Assembly (NCBI RefSeq): GCF_020329485.1
Contig: NZ_JAGKJI010000002.1
Span: forward strand, 421,627 to 485,626
Direction of reading: 5' to 3'
Source of the DNA: Bradyrhizobium cenepequi
Lineage (GTDB): Bacteria; Pseudomonadota; Alphaproteobacteria; Rhizobiales; Xanthobacteraceae
Length of the DNA stretch: 64,000 nucleotides
In this document: piece by piece, positions 35,364 to 44,892 of the stretch
Position numbering within the stretch: the first letter of the stretch is position 1
Layout of the letters: each line of letters opens with the position of its first letter
Notes under the pieces: generated by a model
Told to the model about the DNA's origin: nothing
What the model saw: the letters and a program-made list of their open reading frames with translations, nothing else
Database searches by the model: none
Made by a program: the position numbers and the translations under genes

Positions 35364-38300
35364 GTGCAGACGACGCTGCTCGGCCTGGCAATCGCGTTCA
35401 TCCTTGCGCTGATCGCCGCGCTGGTCGGACCGTACTTCATCGACTGGAACCAGTTCCGTCCGCAGTTTGAGGCCGAGGCGACGCGAATCATCGGCGCGCC
35501 CGTGCGCATCGGCGGCGAGCTTGACGCGCGACTGCTGCCGGCGCCGCAGCTGCGGCTGCGTGCGGCTGTCGTCGGCGGCGGCGGCAACGATCGCGGCAAG
35601 ATCCGGGCCGACAAGCTCGACGTTGAGTTCAGCCTGGGTTCGCTGATGCGCGGCGAGTGGCGCGCCACCGAACTCACCGTCAATGGCATGTCGATCGACC
35701 TCGGTCTGGACCAGAAGGGACGGATCGACTGGCCGGCCTCGCAGGGTACGTTCGACTTCGCCTCGCTGGCGATCGATCGCCTGAACCTCACTGGTCGCAT
35801 CGCCCTGCATGACACGGCGAGCCATAGCACGCTGGAACTGCGCGACATCGCCTTTAGCGGCGATGTCCGCTCGCTTGCCGGCGCGATCCGCGGCGACGGC
35901 AATTTCACGTTCGATGGCTTCCGCTATCCGTTCCGTCTTTCTTCCGGCCAGAGCGCCGATGGCAATGGCACCCGCGTCCATCTCAACATCGATCCCGGCG
36001 AGCGACCGCTGTCGGCCGATCTCGAAGGCGTACTCTCGTTCGAAGCCCGCGCGCCGCGCTTCGAGGGCGTGGTCGCGTTGGCCACGCCGCCCGAGTCAAA
36101 GACCGATGACGCCGCGCCAACGCCCTGGCGCATTGGCGCCAGGGTCAAGGCGGATCATTCGGCGGCGCGGCTCGACCAGATCGAGATCAGCTATGGCAAC
36201 GAGGAGCGCGCGCTGAAGCTCGCCGGCGTTGGCGACATCAGCTTCGGCGCTTCGCCGCTGCTGCGCGCGTCGTTTACTGCGCGACAACTCGATGTCGACC
36301 GCTTTGCCGCCAAGGACAGCAATGCTGAGCCGGGGCGCGCTCTGCCGACGCTGCGCGCGCTGCTGTCAGGCGTTCCGCACGTCGCGATGCCCTCCCAGAT
36401 CGAATTCTCATCCGAGCAGATCATGCTCGGGGGACGGCCGCTGCAGGATATCGCGGCCGAGCTTCGCGGTGACGACAAGGGCTGGACGGTGCGGCGGCTG
36501 GATTTCCGCGCGCCGGGTGCCACGCGCGTCTCGCTCAGCGGCGCTGGCCCGCAAAGCGCCCAGTCCGACAGCTTCAAGGCGGCGCTCAACGTCGAATCGT
36601 CCGATCCCGACGCGCTGATGGTCTGGTTGCAGGGCCGCCGCGATCTCCCGCCTCGCAACCAGAAACCGCTCAAGCTGCGCGGCGACGCCACGATCACCGC
36701 AAGCGGTTTTGCCGTCGATGCCATGAAGGCCGAGATCGATGGCGGCGCGATCGCCGGACGAGTCGCGGTGTCGTATCCCGGCGATAATAGCGGCGCGAAG
36801 GTCGAGGCCAACGTGAAGGCCGATCGGCTGGATCTCGATGCGGCCACTGCCGTCATACGTTCGCTGGCGGGACCGCAGGCGGAGTGGCCGGAGGAGGCAC
36901 AGCTCTCGCTTGATATCGGGCGCGCGATTTCGGCCGGGCAGGAGCTGCGTCCGCTGCAGGCCAAGCTCGGCTATGGACCGAAGATGGTCTCGCTTGAGCG
37001 GCTGACGATCGGTCAGCCCAATAGCGTGACAATCGAAGGGATCGGCAATTTCGATCGCGTCAACGCCACCGGAAAGCTCGCACTCAACGCGAACGCGGCC
37101 TCGCTCGGCCAGTTGACTGGCCTGGTCTCATCGTTCGCGCCATCGGCCGCCTCGCGCCTCAATACGCTGGCTGCGATCCCCGGTCCGGCACGGCTGAAGC
37201 TCGCGCTCGATCTCGACAAGGGGCAGGCTGATCGCGGCAGCCTTCGCGCCGCGTTGGATCTCGATGCGCCGCAGCTCAAGGGCTCCGCCACGGTGACGGC
37301 GAAGCCGCAGGTCGCCGCGATCCGCAGCACCGATCTCGATGCCCTCAGCCGCAGTGATCTCGGCGTCGATGCCAGATTTTCGGCCGCGCATGGGCGTGCA
37401 ATGCTCGCGCTGCTCGGCCTTGATCGCGTCGTCACGGTCGGCGACGGCCCCGCGCAATTCGAAGGCTCGGTCAACGGCGCCTGGCGCGCGCCGTTGCGGC
37501 TGAAGGCGAGGATCTGGGGCGCGGGCCTTGATGCCGACGCCGAAGGCTCGGCCGAGCCATGGGACGAAGCGAAGAAAGCCAGCATCAATCTGCGTGTCAG
37601 GAGCGCCGACATCAGCCCGCTGCTCGATCTGAAGCCGTCGGACACGCCGGTGAACGACGTCCGCCTGTCGTCGCGCGTCTCGCTTGCCGGCAACAAGCTC
37701 TCGTTCGACGACATCGACAGCATCATCGGCGGCTCGCGGCTGCGTGGCCGGGTTGCGCTCGCCATGGGAGACGAGAAGAACGTCGAGGGCGAGATCGGGC
37801 TCGACCAGGTCACGCTCGCACCGGCGTTTGCATTTGCAATCGGCGCCGGCGGGCACGATCCGGCCGAGCCGTTAGGTGGCGGCGTGCTCAAGGGGTGGCG
37901 CGGCAATATCGTCTTCCAGGCGTTGCGCGGCGCGTTGCCAGGCGGCATCGAATTACAGCCGGTGAGCGGCGCGATCAAAAGTGATGGCCAGGCGCTCACC
38001 TTTGACGCCATCAAGGGCAAGATCGGCGGCGGCGATCTCAGCGCCGCCATCGATGCGAGGCCAGGCGCGAACGGCATCACCGTGAATGCGAGCGTGCAGC
38101 TTAGCGGCGTCGACGGCTCGGCGCTGCGCTACCGAAATCTCGGCATGCCGAAGGGACGCACCTCGTTGCAGACGACCTTGATGAGCCAGGGCCGCAGTGC
38201 TGCGGCGCTGACGGGCGCACTGTCCGGCAGCGGCACGGTCACGCTTGAAGGCGCGCGCGTCGCCGGCCTCGATCCACGGGCCTTCGACATTGCGATCCGC

Positions 38301-39056
38301 GCCAGTGAGAATGGGCAGGTCTCTGATGACGCGCGGCTGAAGCAGATTGTCGAGCCGGCGCTCGCAGGCGGTGCGCTCTCGGTTGCTTCAGCCCAGATCC
38401 CGTTCAATGTCCGCGACGGGCGGATCCGTGTCGGCGCCAGCACGCTCGTGGCCAATGGCGCCAACGCCACCATCTCCGGCGGCTACGACATTCCGGCCGA
38501 TCAGGCCGACATCCGCGCCGCACTGGTGCCGACCGCGATCACCGCGGCGAGCCGACCGGAAATCCAGCTGTTCGCGGTGGGCACGCCGGATGGGCTCACC
38601 CGCAGCGTCGACGTCGCGGCGCTGTCGTCCTGGCTCGCGGTCCGCGCGATCGATCGTGAGACCAGGCGATTGGATGCGATTGAGCGCGGCGAGCCGCCTC
38701 CAACGTTCCAGCCGACGCCGCCGCTGATCCCGCCGCAGGAGTCCTCCGAAGCGCCCGATGCGAGCGCGACGATCCCGCCGCCATCTGCGGATGTGCCGAT
38801 CCCGGGGCGCGATCCGCGCAAGGGAGCGCAAAAGCCGAAAGCGAGCGTGCCGCGTCCGCCGCAGGTTCAGCCGCCGGCCAGTACGCCATCCGCCAACCCG
38901 CCAGCGTCGGTCGCAAGCCAGCCGCAGCTCGCCCCATTGCCCCCGCCGATCGACGTCAAGCCGCCGCCGGGTGCAGCGAAACCAAAGCCCCGTCCGCCGC
39001 TCGCACTGACGCCGCAAGTCGCCAATCCGCCACAGCGTCCGGCAGTGCAGAATTAG
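35364..39056 (+). CDS. AsmA family protein
   Basis: A 1230-residue envelope protein. I chose GTG 35364 (VQTTLLGLAIAF) because aaaggga lies 7-13 bases upstream; an ATG at 35334 in the same frame is the alternative. A single N-terminal membrane helix (LLGLAIAFILALIAALVGPY) is followed by the AsmA start FIDWNQFRPQFEAEATRIIG and VRIGGELDARLLPAPQLRL. The rest is repetitive beta strand, as in bridge-like lipid transfer proteins of the AsmA/TamB clan. The last 130 residues are Pro/Ala-rich (PTFQPTPPLIPPQE) and probably disordered. Likely role: phospholipid or outer-membrane homeostasis. Confidence 0.9.
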   Translation: MQTTLLGLAIAFILALIAALVGPYFIDWNQFRPQFEAEATRIIGAPVRIGGELDARLLPAPQLRLRAAVVGGGGNDRGKIRADKLDVEFSLGSLMRGEWRATELTVNGMSIDLGLDQKGRIDWPASQGTFDFASLAIDRLNLTGRIALHDTASHSTLELRDIAFSGDVRSLAGAIRGDGNFTFDGFRYPFRLSSGQSADGNGTRVHLNIDPGERPLSADLEGVLSFEARAPRFEGVVALATPPESKTDDAAPTPWRIGARVKADHSAARLDQIEISYGNEERALKLAGVGDISFGASPLLRASFTARQLDVDRFAAKDSNAEPGRALPTLRALLSGVPHVAMPSQIEFSSEQIMLGGRPLQDIAAELRGDDKGWTVRRLDFRAPGATRVSLSGAGPQSAQSDSFKAALNVESSDPDALMVWLQGRRDLPPRNQKPLKLRGDATITASGFAVDAMKAEIDGGAIAGRVAVSYPGDNSGAKVEANVKADRLDLDAATAVIRSLAGPQAEWPEEAQLSLDIGRAISAGQELRPLQAKLGYGPKMVSLERLTIGQPNSVTIEGIGNFDRVNATGKLALNANAASLGQLTGLVSSFAPSAASRLNTLAAIPGPARLKLALDLDKGQADRGSLRAALDLDAPQLKGSATVTAKPQVAAIRSTDLDALSRSDLGVDARFSAAHGRAMLALLGLDRVVTVGDGPAQFEGSVNGAWRAPLRLKARIWGAGLDADAEGSAEPWDEAKKASINLRVRSADISPLLDLKPSDTPVNDVRLSSRVSLAGNKLSFDDIDSIIGGSRLRGRVALAMGDEKNVEGEIGLDQVTLAPAFAFAIGAGGHDPAEPLGGGVLKGWRGNIVFQALRGALPGGIELQPVSGAIKSDGQALTFDAIKGKIGGGDLSAAIDARPGANGITVNASVQLSGVDGSALRYRNLGMPKGRTSLQTTLMSQGRSAAALTGALSGSGTVTLEGARVAGLDPRAFDIAIRASENGQVSDDARLKQIVEPALAGGALSVASAQIPFNVRDGRIRVGASTLVANGANATISGGYDIPADQADIRAALVPTAITAASRPEIQLFAVGTPDGLTRSVDVAALSSWLAVRAIDRETRRLDAIERGEPPPTFQPTPPLIPPQESSEAPDASATIPPPSADVPIPGRDPRKGAQKPKASVPRPPQVQPPASTPSANPPASVASQPQLAPLPPPIDVKPPPGAAKPKPRPPLALTPQVANPPQRPAVQN

Positions 39057-39105
39057 GGTGGGGGTTATCTTCGCGATTCATGCTGTTCGATTGTGGGGAG
39101 AGAGC

Positions 39106-39180
39106 CTCATCCCAATCCTCTCCCGCAAGCAGGCGGGAGAGGGAGCGCAGCTTCACCGCGGCTACCTTTCAACCTGATCG
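39106..39180. repeat. Palindromic repeat downstream of asmA
   Basis: cctctcccgcaagcaggcgggagagg followed by gagcgcagcttcaccg and ttcaacctgatcggcg. It is the same family and carries the same tail as 33163-33225, and lies in a convergent gap, so a bidirectional terminator role is plausible. Confidence 0.65.
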
Positions 39181-39189
39181 GCGATTGCT

Positions 39190-40764
39190 CTAAAACGCGA
39201 TCTCCCGTTCGATCCCGATCGCCCGAAGGAACGCTGCGTCATGGCTGACGACGACCAGTGCGCCGTCGAAGTCGCGCAGCGCGCTTTCCAGTTCTTCGAT
39301 CGCGGTGAGGTCGAGATGGTTGGTGGGCTCGTCCATCAGCAACAGCAGCGGCGGCTCCGGCCGCGCGAACACGCAAGCCAATCCTGCGCGCAGCCGCTCG
39401 CCGCCGCTCAGCGTATCTACGATCTGCAACGCGACCCTGTTGCGGAAGGCAAATCGCGCCAGCGCGGCATGCGCTTCATTGGTTGACAATTCCGGATTGA
39501 GCCGGCGCAGATTGTCCAAAATGCTGGTACCGGGATCGAGCAGGCCGACATGCTGGTCGAGCATCGCGATCCGGTCGGTGTGGCGATGGATCGTGCCGCC
39601 AGTCGGCTGCGCCTTCCCGGTGATCAGGCGGAGCAGCGTGCTCTTGCCCGCGCCGTTGGCGCCGCCGATCGCAACGCGCGCAGGGCCGCGCAGCTCGAAC
39701 GACAGCGGGCCGAACAAAGGGCGGCTGGCAACGGCCATCGCTACCCCGTTGAAAGTGATGAGCTCGCGGCTGGCGGGGAGGGCGGTCTTCGGCAGCTCGA
39801 TCGACAGCGGCGTTATGATCTCCACACGCGCGCGCGCCTCCTCAAATGCATCCGCACGGTCGCCGATCAGGCGCTCGGCGAGATGGCCTTCGCGGCCGGC
39901 ACTGGCCTCGGCGCGCTCCTTCTCGCGGTCCATGAACATCTTGTCCTCGATGCCCTTCGCGCGCCAGGCGCGGCCGGCCTTGTCGCGGCGCGACTTCCTC
40001 TCGCGCGCCTTCTGAGCAGCGCGCTCGGCGCTGCGCAGCGCATCGGCGGCCCGCTCCAGCTCGGTCTCCGCGCGCGAGCGCGCCGCGTCGCGCTGCTCGG
40101 CGAAAACCGGCCACGCGCCGCCGAAAATCGTGACGCCGACCGGCGTCAATTCGACGATGCGGTCGACGTGCGCGAGCAGCGTACGGTCGTGGCTCGCGAC
40201 CACGATGCCGCCTCGCCATCGCCCGAGCAATTGCGTCACGGCCTCGCGGCCGTCGGTGTCGAGATCGTTGGTGGGCTCATCGAGCAGCAGCACGTCAGGG
40301 GCTTCGATCAGGAGGCGTGCCAGTGCGACGCGCGTCCGCTCGCCGCCGCTGAGCGACGCCACCGCGCGATCGAGCGAGAGCGCGGGCAGGCCCGCTTCCA
40401 TCAGCGCGGTCTGCAATCGTGCTTCCAGCGTCCAGTCGGCCGCAGCGGCGTCCTCGAGCGTGCCGTCGCCGCGCTCGAGCCGGCGCAGGCGCGCGAGCCC
40501 GCCATCGACGCCGACGGCTTCGGCCACCGTCGCCCGTTCGTCAGCAGTCTGCGCGAGCAGGCCGATCGATCCGGCACGGTGAATCGATCCCGCTGACGGT
40601 TCGACCTCGCCCGCGATCAGGCGCAGCAGTGTCGATTTGCCGCAGCCGTTGCGCCCGACGACGCCGGTGCACTCGCGTCCGATCGCAAGCGTCAGGTCAT
40701 CGAACAGCGGGCGGCCGTCGGGCGTGTGAAGCGAGATGGAATCCAGGACGACAAAGGCAGGCAT
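39190..40764 (-). CDS. ABC-F family ATPase
   Basis: A 524-residue protein with two ABC domains and no membrane segment, as in ribosome-associated ABC-F factors. Domain 1 has Walker A VVGRNGCGKSTLLRL and signature SLSGGERTRVALARLLIEAP with LLLDEPTNDLD; an Arg/Glu-rich linker (residues about 215-300, ERAAQKARERKSRRDKAG) follows; domain 2 has IGGANGAGKSTLLRLITG, LSGGERLRAGLA and LLLMDEPTNHLD. The length is close to that of Uup/YheS-like ABC-F proteins. Function is likely translation-related (ribosome E-site binding), not transport. Confidence 0.92.
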   Translation of the reverse strand: MPAFVVLDSISLHTPDGRPLFDDLTLAIGRECTGVVGRNGCGKSTLLRLIAGEVEPSAGSIHRAGSIGLLAQTADERATVAEAVGVDGGLARLRRLERGDGTLEDAAAADWTLEARLQTALMEAGLPALSLDRAVASLSGGERTRVALARLLIEAPDVLLLDEPTNDLDTDGREAVTQLLGRWRGGIVVASHDRTLLAHVDRIVELTPVGVTIFGGAWPVFAEQRDAARSRAETELERAADALRSAERAAQKARERKSRRDKAGRAWRAKGIEDKMFMDREKERAEASAGREGHLAERLIGDRADAFEEARARVEIITPLSIELPKTALPASRELITFNGVAMAVASRPLFGPLSFELRGPARVAIGGANGAGKSTLLRLITGKAQPTGGTIHRHTDRIAMLDQHVGLLDPGTSILDNLRRLNPELSTNEAHAALARFAFRNRVALQIVDTLSGGERLRAGLACVFARPEPPLLLLMDEPTNHLDLTAIEELESALRDFDGALVVVSHDAAFLRAIGIEREIAF

Positions 40765-40881
40765 GGAGAGCTTCCGAAATGGACAAGATTCGCGGCGCGG
40801 TTTGCTTGGCGATATCCATTTCGCTCTCCACTCAGATTTGTCGGCGAAGCCGGTGCCAGAGCACCGGCTATCTCAAACGGA

Positions 40882-41145
40882 TCAGGCTTGCGGCCTGTTG
40901 TCCGCTGCCTGGGCCGTTGTCGCGGCGATAGCCCGCGAACGGAAATATTCCAGCACGAAAAGCCGGATCGCGGACGACAGGTTACCCTGCTGGCGATTGC
41001 TGTCGATCTCGCCGACCAGTTCCGACAGCGTCATGTTCCGGAGGCCGGAGATTTCCTTCATGCCATTCCAGAACGCTTCTTCCAGGCTGACGCTGGTCTT
41101 GTGGCCGGCGACCACGATCGAACGTTTGACGACGGGCGATTTCAT
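40882..41145 (-). CDS. Ribbon-helix-helix domain protein (RHH_4-like)
   Basis: An 87-residue protein starting MKSPVVKRSIVVAGHKTSVS. The VVAGHKTSVSLEEAFWNGMKE and SELVGEIDSNRQQGNLSSAI segments match the alphaproteobacterial ribbon-helix-helix family (PF13467). Its ATG overlaps the stop of the preceding gene at ATGA (41142-41145), so the two are translationally coupled, an arrangement that is common across Rhizobiales. Functionally uncharacterised; DNA binding is inferred from fold. Confidence 0.85.
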   Translation of the reverse strand: MKSPVVKRSIVVAGHKTSVSLEEAFWNGMKEISGLRNMTLSELVGEIDSNRQQGNLSSAIRLFVLEYFRSRAIAATTAQAADNRPQA

Positions 41146-41321
41146 GACGCGTCTCCGCCGTCGATGCGATGCTGATCCAACAGGTTCTTTTCGCGCGCTT
41201 TGCGAAGCTCCTCCGCTTTCCGTTCGGACTTGGTGCGACCAAATCGCGCGCGGTTGGTTTCAGCCTGCCTCGCAGCTTCCTTGCGCTGCTCTTGTTTTCT
41301 TACTCGGTTCAAATTGATCAT
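41142..41321 (-). CDS. DUF4169 family small protein
   Basis: A 59-residue protein, very charged, starting MINLNRVRKQEQRKEAARQA and containing ARFGRTKSERKAEELRKA, the DUF4169 pattern. I took ATG 41321; the frame is open to 41420 and that extension encodes a Cys-containing segment that is not part of the family. It overlaps the RHH gene by four bases, forming a two-gene operon just before the fumC region. Confidence 0.83.
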   Translation of the reverse strand: MINLNRVRKQEQRKEAARQAETNRARFGRTKSERKAEELRKAREKNLLDQHRIDGGDAS

Positions 41322-41654
41322 GTGCCCCATGCCCACCCCATCATCCAGCGATCCGAACGTGCAATGCTTGTTGGCGAAATAGGCGCAGCCAAATCGCGCG
41401 CAAGCAGAGCAGATGCCCATCCGAAATCCCTATATAGCGCCTGTTGATAGCATCAAAAGGTCAGCTTCGCCCCGCGAAAACCCATATATTTCGCTGCTGT
41501 CCCATGCGTCAACGCAACGCCCGTCGCAATCAATCTCATTCTTTAGGCGTTATGATCCATAATTATATCATGCGAGGGGGCCGCGCCAATTCGTAGCGCC
41601 TCAATGCAGCCCATCACCGATTTTTCCCGGGAAAAACATGCAACGCGGTTTGGC

Positions 41655-43079
41655 TTAGCCCGGACGTGTCATTTTGTCCGGCTGTACCAGGGAGTCGAAT
41701 TCACGTTCGGATACATAGCCGAGCCGCAGCGCCTCTTCCTTGAGCGTGGTGCCACGCGCATGTGCCGCTTTGGCGACTTTCGCAGCGTTGTCGTATCCGA
41801 TCTTCGGCGCAAGTGCTGTGACGAGCATCAGCGATCTCTGCATCAACTCGCCGATGCGCTTCTCATCGGCACGGATTCCGACCACGCAATGCTCGGTGAA
41901 AGAGCGGATGACATCCGACAGCAGCTGAATGGAACTCATCATGCAGTATGCCAACACCGGCTTGTAGACGTTCAGCTCGAAATGTCCCTGGCTGCCCGCG
42001 ATGGTAACGGCGGTTTCGTTACCGAAGACGTAGGTGCACACCATCGTCATTGCTTCGCATTGCGTCGGGTTCACCTTGCCCGGCATGATCGATGAGCCCG
42101 GCTCGTTTTCCGGCAGGATCAGTTCGCCGAGGCCTGAGCGCGGGCCTGAGCCGAGGAAGCGGATGTCGTTGGCGATCTTGAACAGCCCGGTCGCCACCGA
42201 ATTGATCGCGCCGTGCACGAGGACATAAGCGTCGTTGGACGCGAGCGCTTCGAACTTGTTCGGCGCGCTGGTGAACGGCAGCTTGGTGAGCTTGGCGACG
42301 TGCCTGGCGAACAGTCTCGCAAAGCGTGGCTTGGAGTTGAGGCCGGTGCCGACGGCGGTGCCGCCTTGCGCGAGCGGCAGCAGGTCCTTCGCCGCTGTGC
42401 GCAACCGCGCGATCCCGCTCTCGACCTGCGCGGCATAGCCGGAGAACTCCTGACCCAGCGTCAGCGGCGTCGCGTCCTGGGTGTGGGTGCGGCCGATCTT
42501 GACGATCTTGGCGAACGCCTTTTCTTTCCGGCGCAACTCGCGATGCAATTCGCTCAGCGTAGGGATCAGCTTGCCAGAAATGCCCTGCGCGGCCGCGATG
42601 TGCATCGCCGTCGGAAACGAGTCGTTCGACGACTGGCTCATGTTGACGTGGTCGTTGGGATGAACCGGTTTCTTGGCGCCCAGTTCGAAGCCGAGCAGTT
42701 CGTTGGCGCGGTTGGCGATCACCTCGTTGAGGTTCATGTTGGTCTGCGTGCCTGAGCCGGTCTGCCAAACCACCAGTGGGAAATGATCGTCGAGCTTGCC
42801 CTCGATCACTTCTTTCGCGGCGCGCGTGATCGCGTTGGCGCGGCGCGCATCGATCAGGCTGAGCTCGCGGTTGGCGAGCGCTGCCGCCAGTTTCACGATG
42901 CCGAGCGCATGCACGATCTCGATCGGCATGCGATCGCGGCCGATGCGGAAGTTCTGCCGGGAACGTTCAGTCTGCGCGCCCCAATAGCGGTCGGCGGCGA
43001 CGTCGATCGGACCGAAGCTGTCGGTTTCGACGCGGGTGGTTTTGTTTTTTTGTGAGGATGTTGATCGAGCCATTGCCAA
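41655..43079 (-). CDS. fumC: Fumarate hydratase, class II
   Basis: A 474-residue homotetrameric, iron-independent fumarase of the TCA cycle (fumarate + water to malate). The family signature [20 protein letters not shown] (about 332-351) and the substrate-binding [15 protein letters not shown] and [16 protein letters not shown] segments are all present. The first 15 residues ([12 protein letters not shown]) are an extra basic leader; the start may be 43079 or Met 2 codons later (43073). It lies 66 bases behind sspB in the same direction. Confidence 0.95.
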   Translation of the reverse strand: MAMARSTSSQKNKTTRVETDSFGPIDVAADRYWGAQTERSRQNFRIGRDRMPIEIVHALGIVKLAAALANRELSLIDARRANAITRAAKEVIEGKLDDHFPLVVWQTGSGTQTNMNLNEVIANRANELLGFELGAKKPVHPNDHVNMSQSSNDSFPTAMHIAAAQGISGKLIPTLSELHRELRRKEKAFAKIVKIGRTHTQDATPLTLGQEFSGYAAQVESGIARLRTAAKDLLPLAQGGTAVGTGLNSKPRFARLFARHVAKLTKLPFTSAPNKFEALASNDAYVLVHGAINSVATGLFKIANDIRFLGSGPRSGLGELILPENEPGSSIMPGKVNPTQCEAMTMVCTYVFGNETAVTIAGSQGHFELNVYKPVLAYCMMSSIQLLSDVIRSFTEHCVVGIRADEKRIGELMQRSLMLVTALAPKIGYDNAAKVAKAAHARGTTLKEEALRLGYVSEREFDSLVQPDKMTRPG

Positions 43080-43145
43080 TGTCCGTTGCGCCGTGAAGCC
43101 GCGCCACGTTCATTCTACAGCGTCGAAGATGGATGCGGGCTTAGA

Positions 43146-43667
43146 TTATTTCTTGCGGAAGCGGTCGAGCCGAACCACCTCGGCGCCTTCGCTCGGCTTT
43201 TCCGACTCTTCCTGCTCGTCCGCGGCAGCCTCGGCTGCCGGAGCAGGCGGCGGTGGCGCAGGCGAAGCCGCAGGCAGATTGGGCGCAGGCTTCTCGGGCG
43301 CGACGTCTTCCTCGGAGGGTTCGAAATGCAGGCCGAACTTCACGGACGGATCGAGGAAGCTCTTGACGGCAGCGAAGGGAACGACGAGCCGCTCCGGAAT
43401 GCCACCGAAGGAAAGCCCGACCTCGAACCGTTCATCTGTCACCACCAGGTCCCAGAACTGGTGCTGCAGGATGATCGTCATCTCCTCCGGATATTGCGCA
43501 AGCAGTCGCGGCGAGATTTTCACGCCGTCGGCGTTGGAGATGAAGGTGATGTAGAAATGATGCTCGCCGGGAAGTCCGTGCTCCGCGGCGTCCGCGAGCA
43601 CGTGGCGCACCACCCCGCGCAGCGCGTCGCGCGCCAGCACGTCATATCGGATGTGATCGGTCGCCAT
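43146..43667 (-). CDS. sspB: SspB, ClpXP adaptor (alphaproteobacterial type)
   Basis: A 173-residue protein that delivers ssrA-tagged and other substrates to ClpXP. The SspB body is LPGEHHFYITFISNADGVKI through LQHQFWDLVV and LSFGGIPERLVVPFAAV, and the C-terminus after a long Pro/Ala/Glu linker is EVVRLDRFRKK, the ClpX-binding tail. It stands immediately upstream of the ssrA (tmRNA) gene on the same strand, which is functionally sensible since the tmRNA tag is its main ligand. Start ATG 43667. Confidence 0.94.
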   Translation of the reverse strand: MATDHIRYDVLARDALRGVVRHVLADAAEHGLPGEHHFYITFISNADGVKISPRLLAQYPEEMTIILQHQFWDLVVTDERFEVGLSFGGIPERLVVPFAAVKSFLDPSVKFGLHFEPSEEDVAPEKPAPNLPAASPAPPPPAPAAEAAADEQEESEKPSEGAEVVRLDRFRKK

Positions 43668-43829
43668 GATGGTCCTGTCGTGTTCAAAAATGGCCGGCTG
43701 GGATGCCGGTCGCCCGACTCGCCTTTAGCTATATGGTATCGCGGCCATAAGCCAAGGTCAGCAGGCCTTCGGGATCGAATTTGCGGCGCAAACGCCCGTT
43801 TCGGGTGCACGCACCTTAAAATGGAAATG

Positions 43830-44156
43830 TGAAGTGGAGGCTTCTGTTGCCAGGTGCCTCCGAACCCCGCCTAGCGGAGCTTAACCCGCTAGGGCTTTAA
43901 AGTGGTCTTTCAAACTGCGTTACGCAGCCTGAGCAACCGGAGCATAGTTGTCGTTGGCAACTATTGCATTGGCCCGATGTCGGCGGAACCATACCGGGAA
44001 AAAACACGCCCTTTACGCCCTCGTCGATCCTATTTCGCCCCCGCCGGAACCCACGGGCCTGGTTCCGCATGGGCTCTGGTGGAGGCGCCGGGTACCGCCC
44101 CCGGGTCCGAATGGTTTATTTCGACGGTCATTTATTTCCATAGCCGGCAAGCCGGC
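43830..44156 (-). ncRNA. ssrA: Transfer-messenger RNA, two-piece circularly permuted form
   Basis: This region has no protein gene but codes tmRNA on the minus strand. The tag frame is at 43958-43923: GCC AAC GAC AAC TAT GCT CCG GTT GCT CAG GCT GCG with TAA at 43922-43920, giving ANDNYAPVAQAA, the alphaproteobacterial tag. The coding piece begins near 44042 with gggggcgaaataggatcgac. Upstream on the strand, the acceptor piece ends ...cggcgcctccacca (3' end 44077) with an encoded CCA. The seven-pair acceptor stem ggggg cg / cgcctcc includes a G.U at the third pair, the alanylation determinant. Piece ends other than 44077 and 44042 are approximate. A TATATT -10 box lies at 44163-44168. sspB lies just downstream. 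Confidence 0.93.
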
Positions 44157-44283
44157 ACGCCCAATATAGGGTGCAAAGCGACGGAAAAACAGGCCCTTGG
44201 CGGTCCTATCCCGGCGTTTTGCGCATGGAACGGCTTCGGTTTATCGCCTTGGCCGGCAGGGGGCGGCATTTTAGGGTCTTGCC

Positions 44284-44892
44284 ATGTCCTCCGATTCTCC
44301 GCCCGCCGCTCCCGCGCCGGACCTTCCCGCCTCACACCCGCGCATCCAGCCTGGCCTGGGGGAACTGTTCGTGGCCTTTGCAAAAATGTCGCTGGCCGGC
44401 TTCGGCGGCGTCCTGGTCTGGGCGCGCCGGGGCATCGTCGAACAGCACCGCTGGATGACAGCGGACGAGTTCAACGAGACCTTCGCGCTGTGCCATTTCC
44501 TGCCGGGGCCGAACATCGTCAATCTGTCGTTCGTGTTCGGCTCGCGCTTCCGGGGCCTCGCCGGTGGGATCGCGGCCTTTGCCGGACTGGTCGGCCCGCC
44601 GATGCTGATCGCAATCGTGCTGGCGGCGCTCTACAAGCATTACGGCGAGATCGAAGCGCTGCGGCGGACGCTCGCCGGCGTGTCCTGCGCCGCCGTCGGC
44701 CTGTTGCTGTCCGTGATGCTCAAGATGACGATGCCGCTGGTCAAGCGGCGCGATCTCGCCGGTCTCGCCATGCTTGTGGCGGTCTTCGTCGCCATCGGAC
44801 TATTGCGGCTGCCCCTGGCGGAGGTGCTGCTGGTCGCCGTTCCTGCAAGTCTGGCCGTCACGCTGCTGATCCGCCAACGGGTGCGGGCATGA
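44284..44892 (+). CDS. Chromate transporter, N-terminal half (ChrA-like short form)
   Basis: A 202-residue inner-membrane protein. The CHR motif region is FVAFAKMSLAGFGGVLVWARRGIVEQHRWM (about 28-57), with FALCHFLPGPNIVNLSFVFG behind it. Full-length ChrA has two such homologous domains in one 400-residue chain; here the second domain is a separate gene overlapping at ATGA. Such bicistronic short-chain CHR pairs are known. They export chromate, but natural substrate may be sulfate-like anions. The ATG at 44284 is 128 bases from the tmRNA promoter region on the opposite strand. Confidence 0.86.
   Translation: MSSDSPPAAPAPDLPASHPRIQPGLGELFVAFAKMSLAGFGGVLVWARRGIVEQHRWMTADEFNETFALCHFLPGPNIVNLSFVFGSRFRGLAGGIAAFAGLVGPPMLIAIVLAALYKHYGEIEALRRTLAGVSCAAVGLLLSVMLKMTMPLVKRRDLAGLAMLVAVFVAIGLLRLPLAEVLLVAVPASLAVTLLIRQRVRA

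Noticed and set aside
41322..41420. Extension of the DUF4169 protein with a Cys-containing leader (ICSACARFGCAY).
   Set aside because: The spacing of Cys hinted at a metal site, but the segment is outside the family and the MINLNR start is standard.
43902..44283. N-terminal part of a 506-codon frame over the tmRNA region.
   Set aside because: The region is ssrA on the other strand; the frame then runs out of phase through both CHR genes (44284 and 44889).
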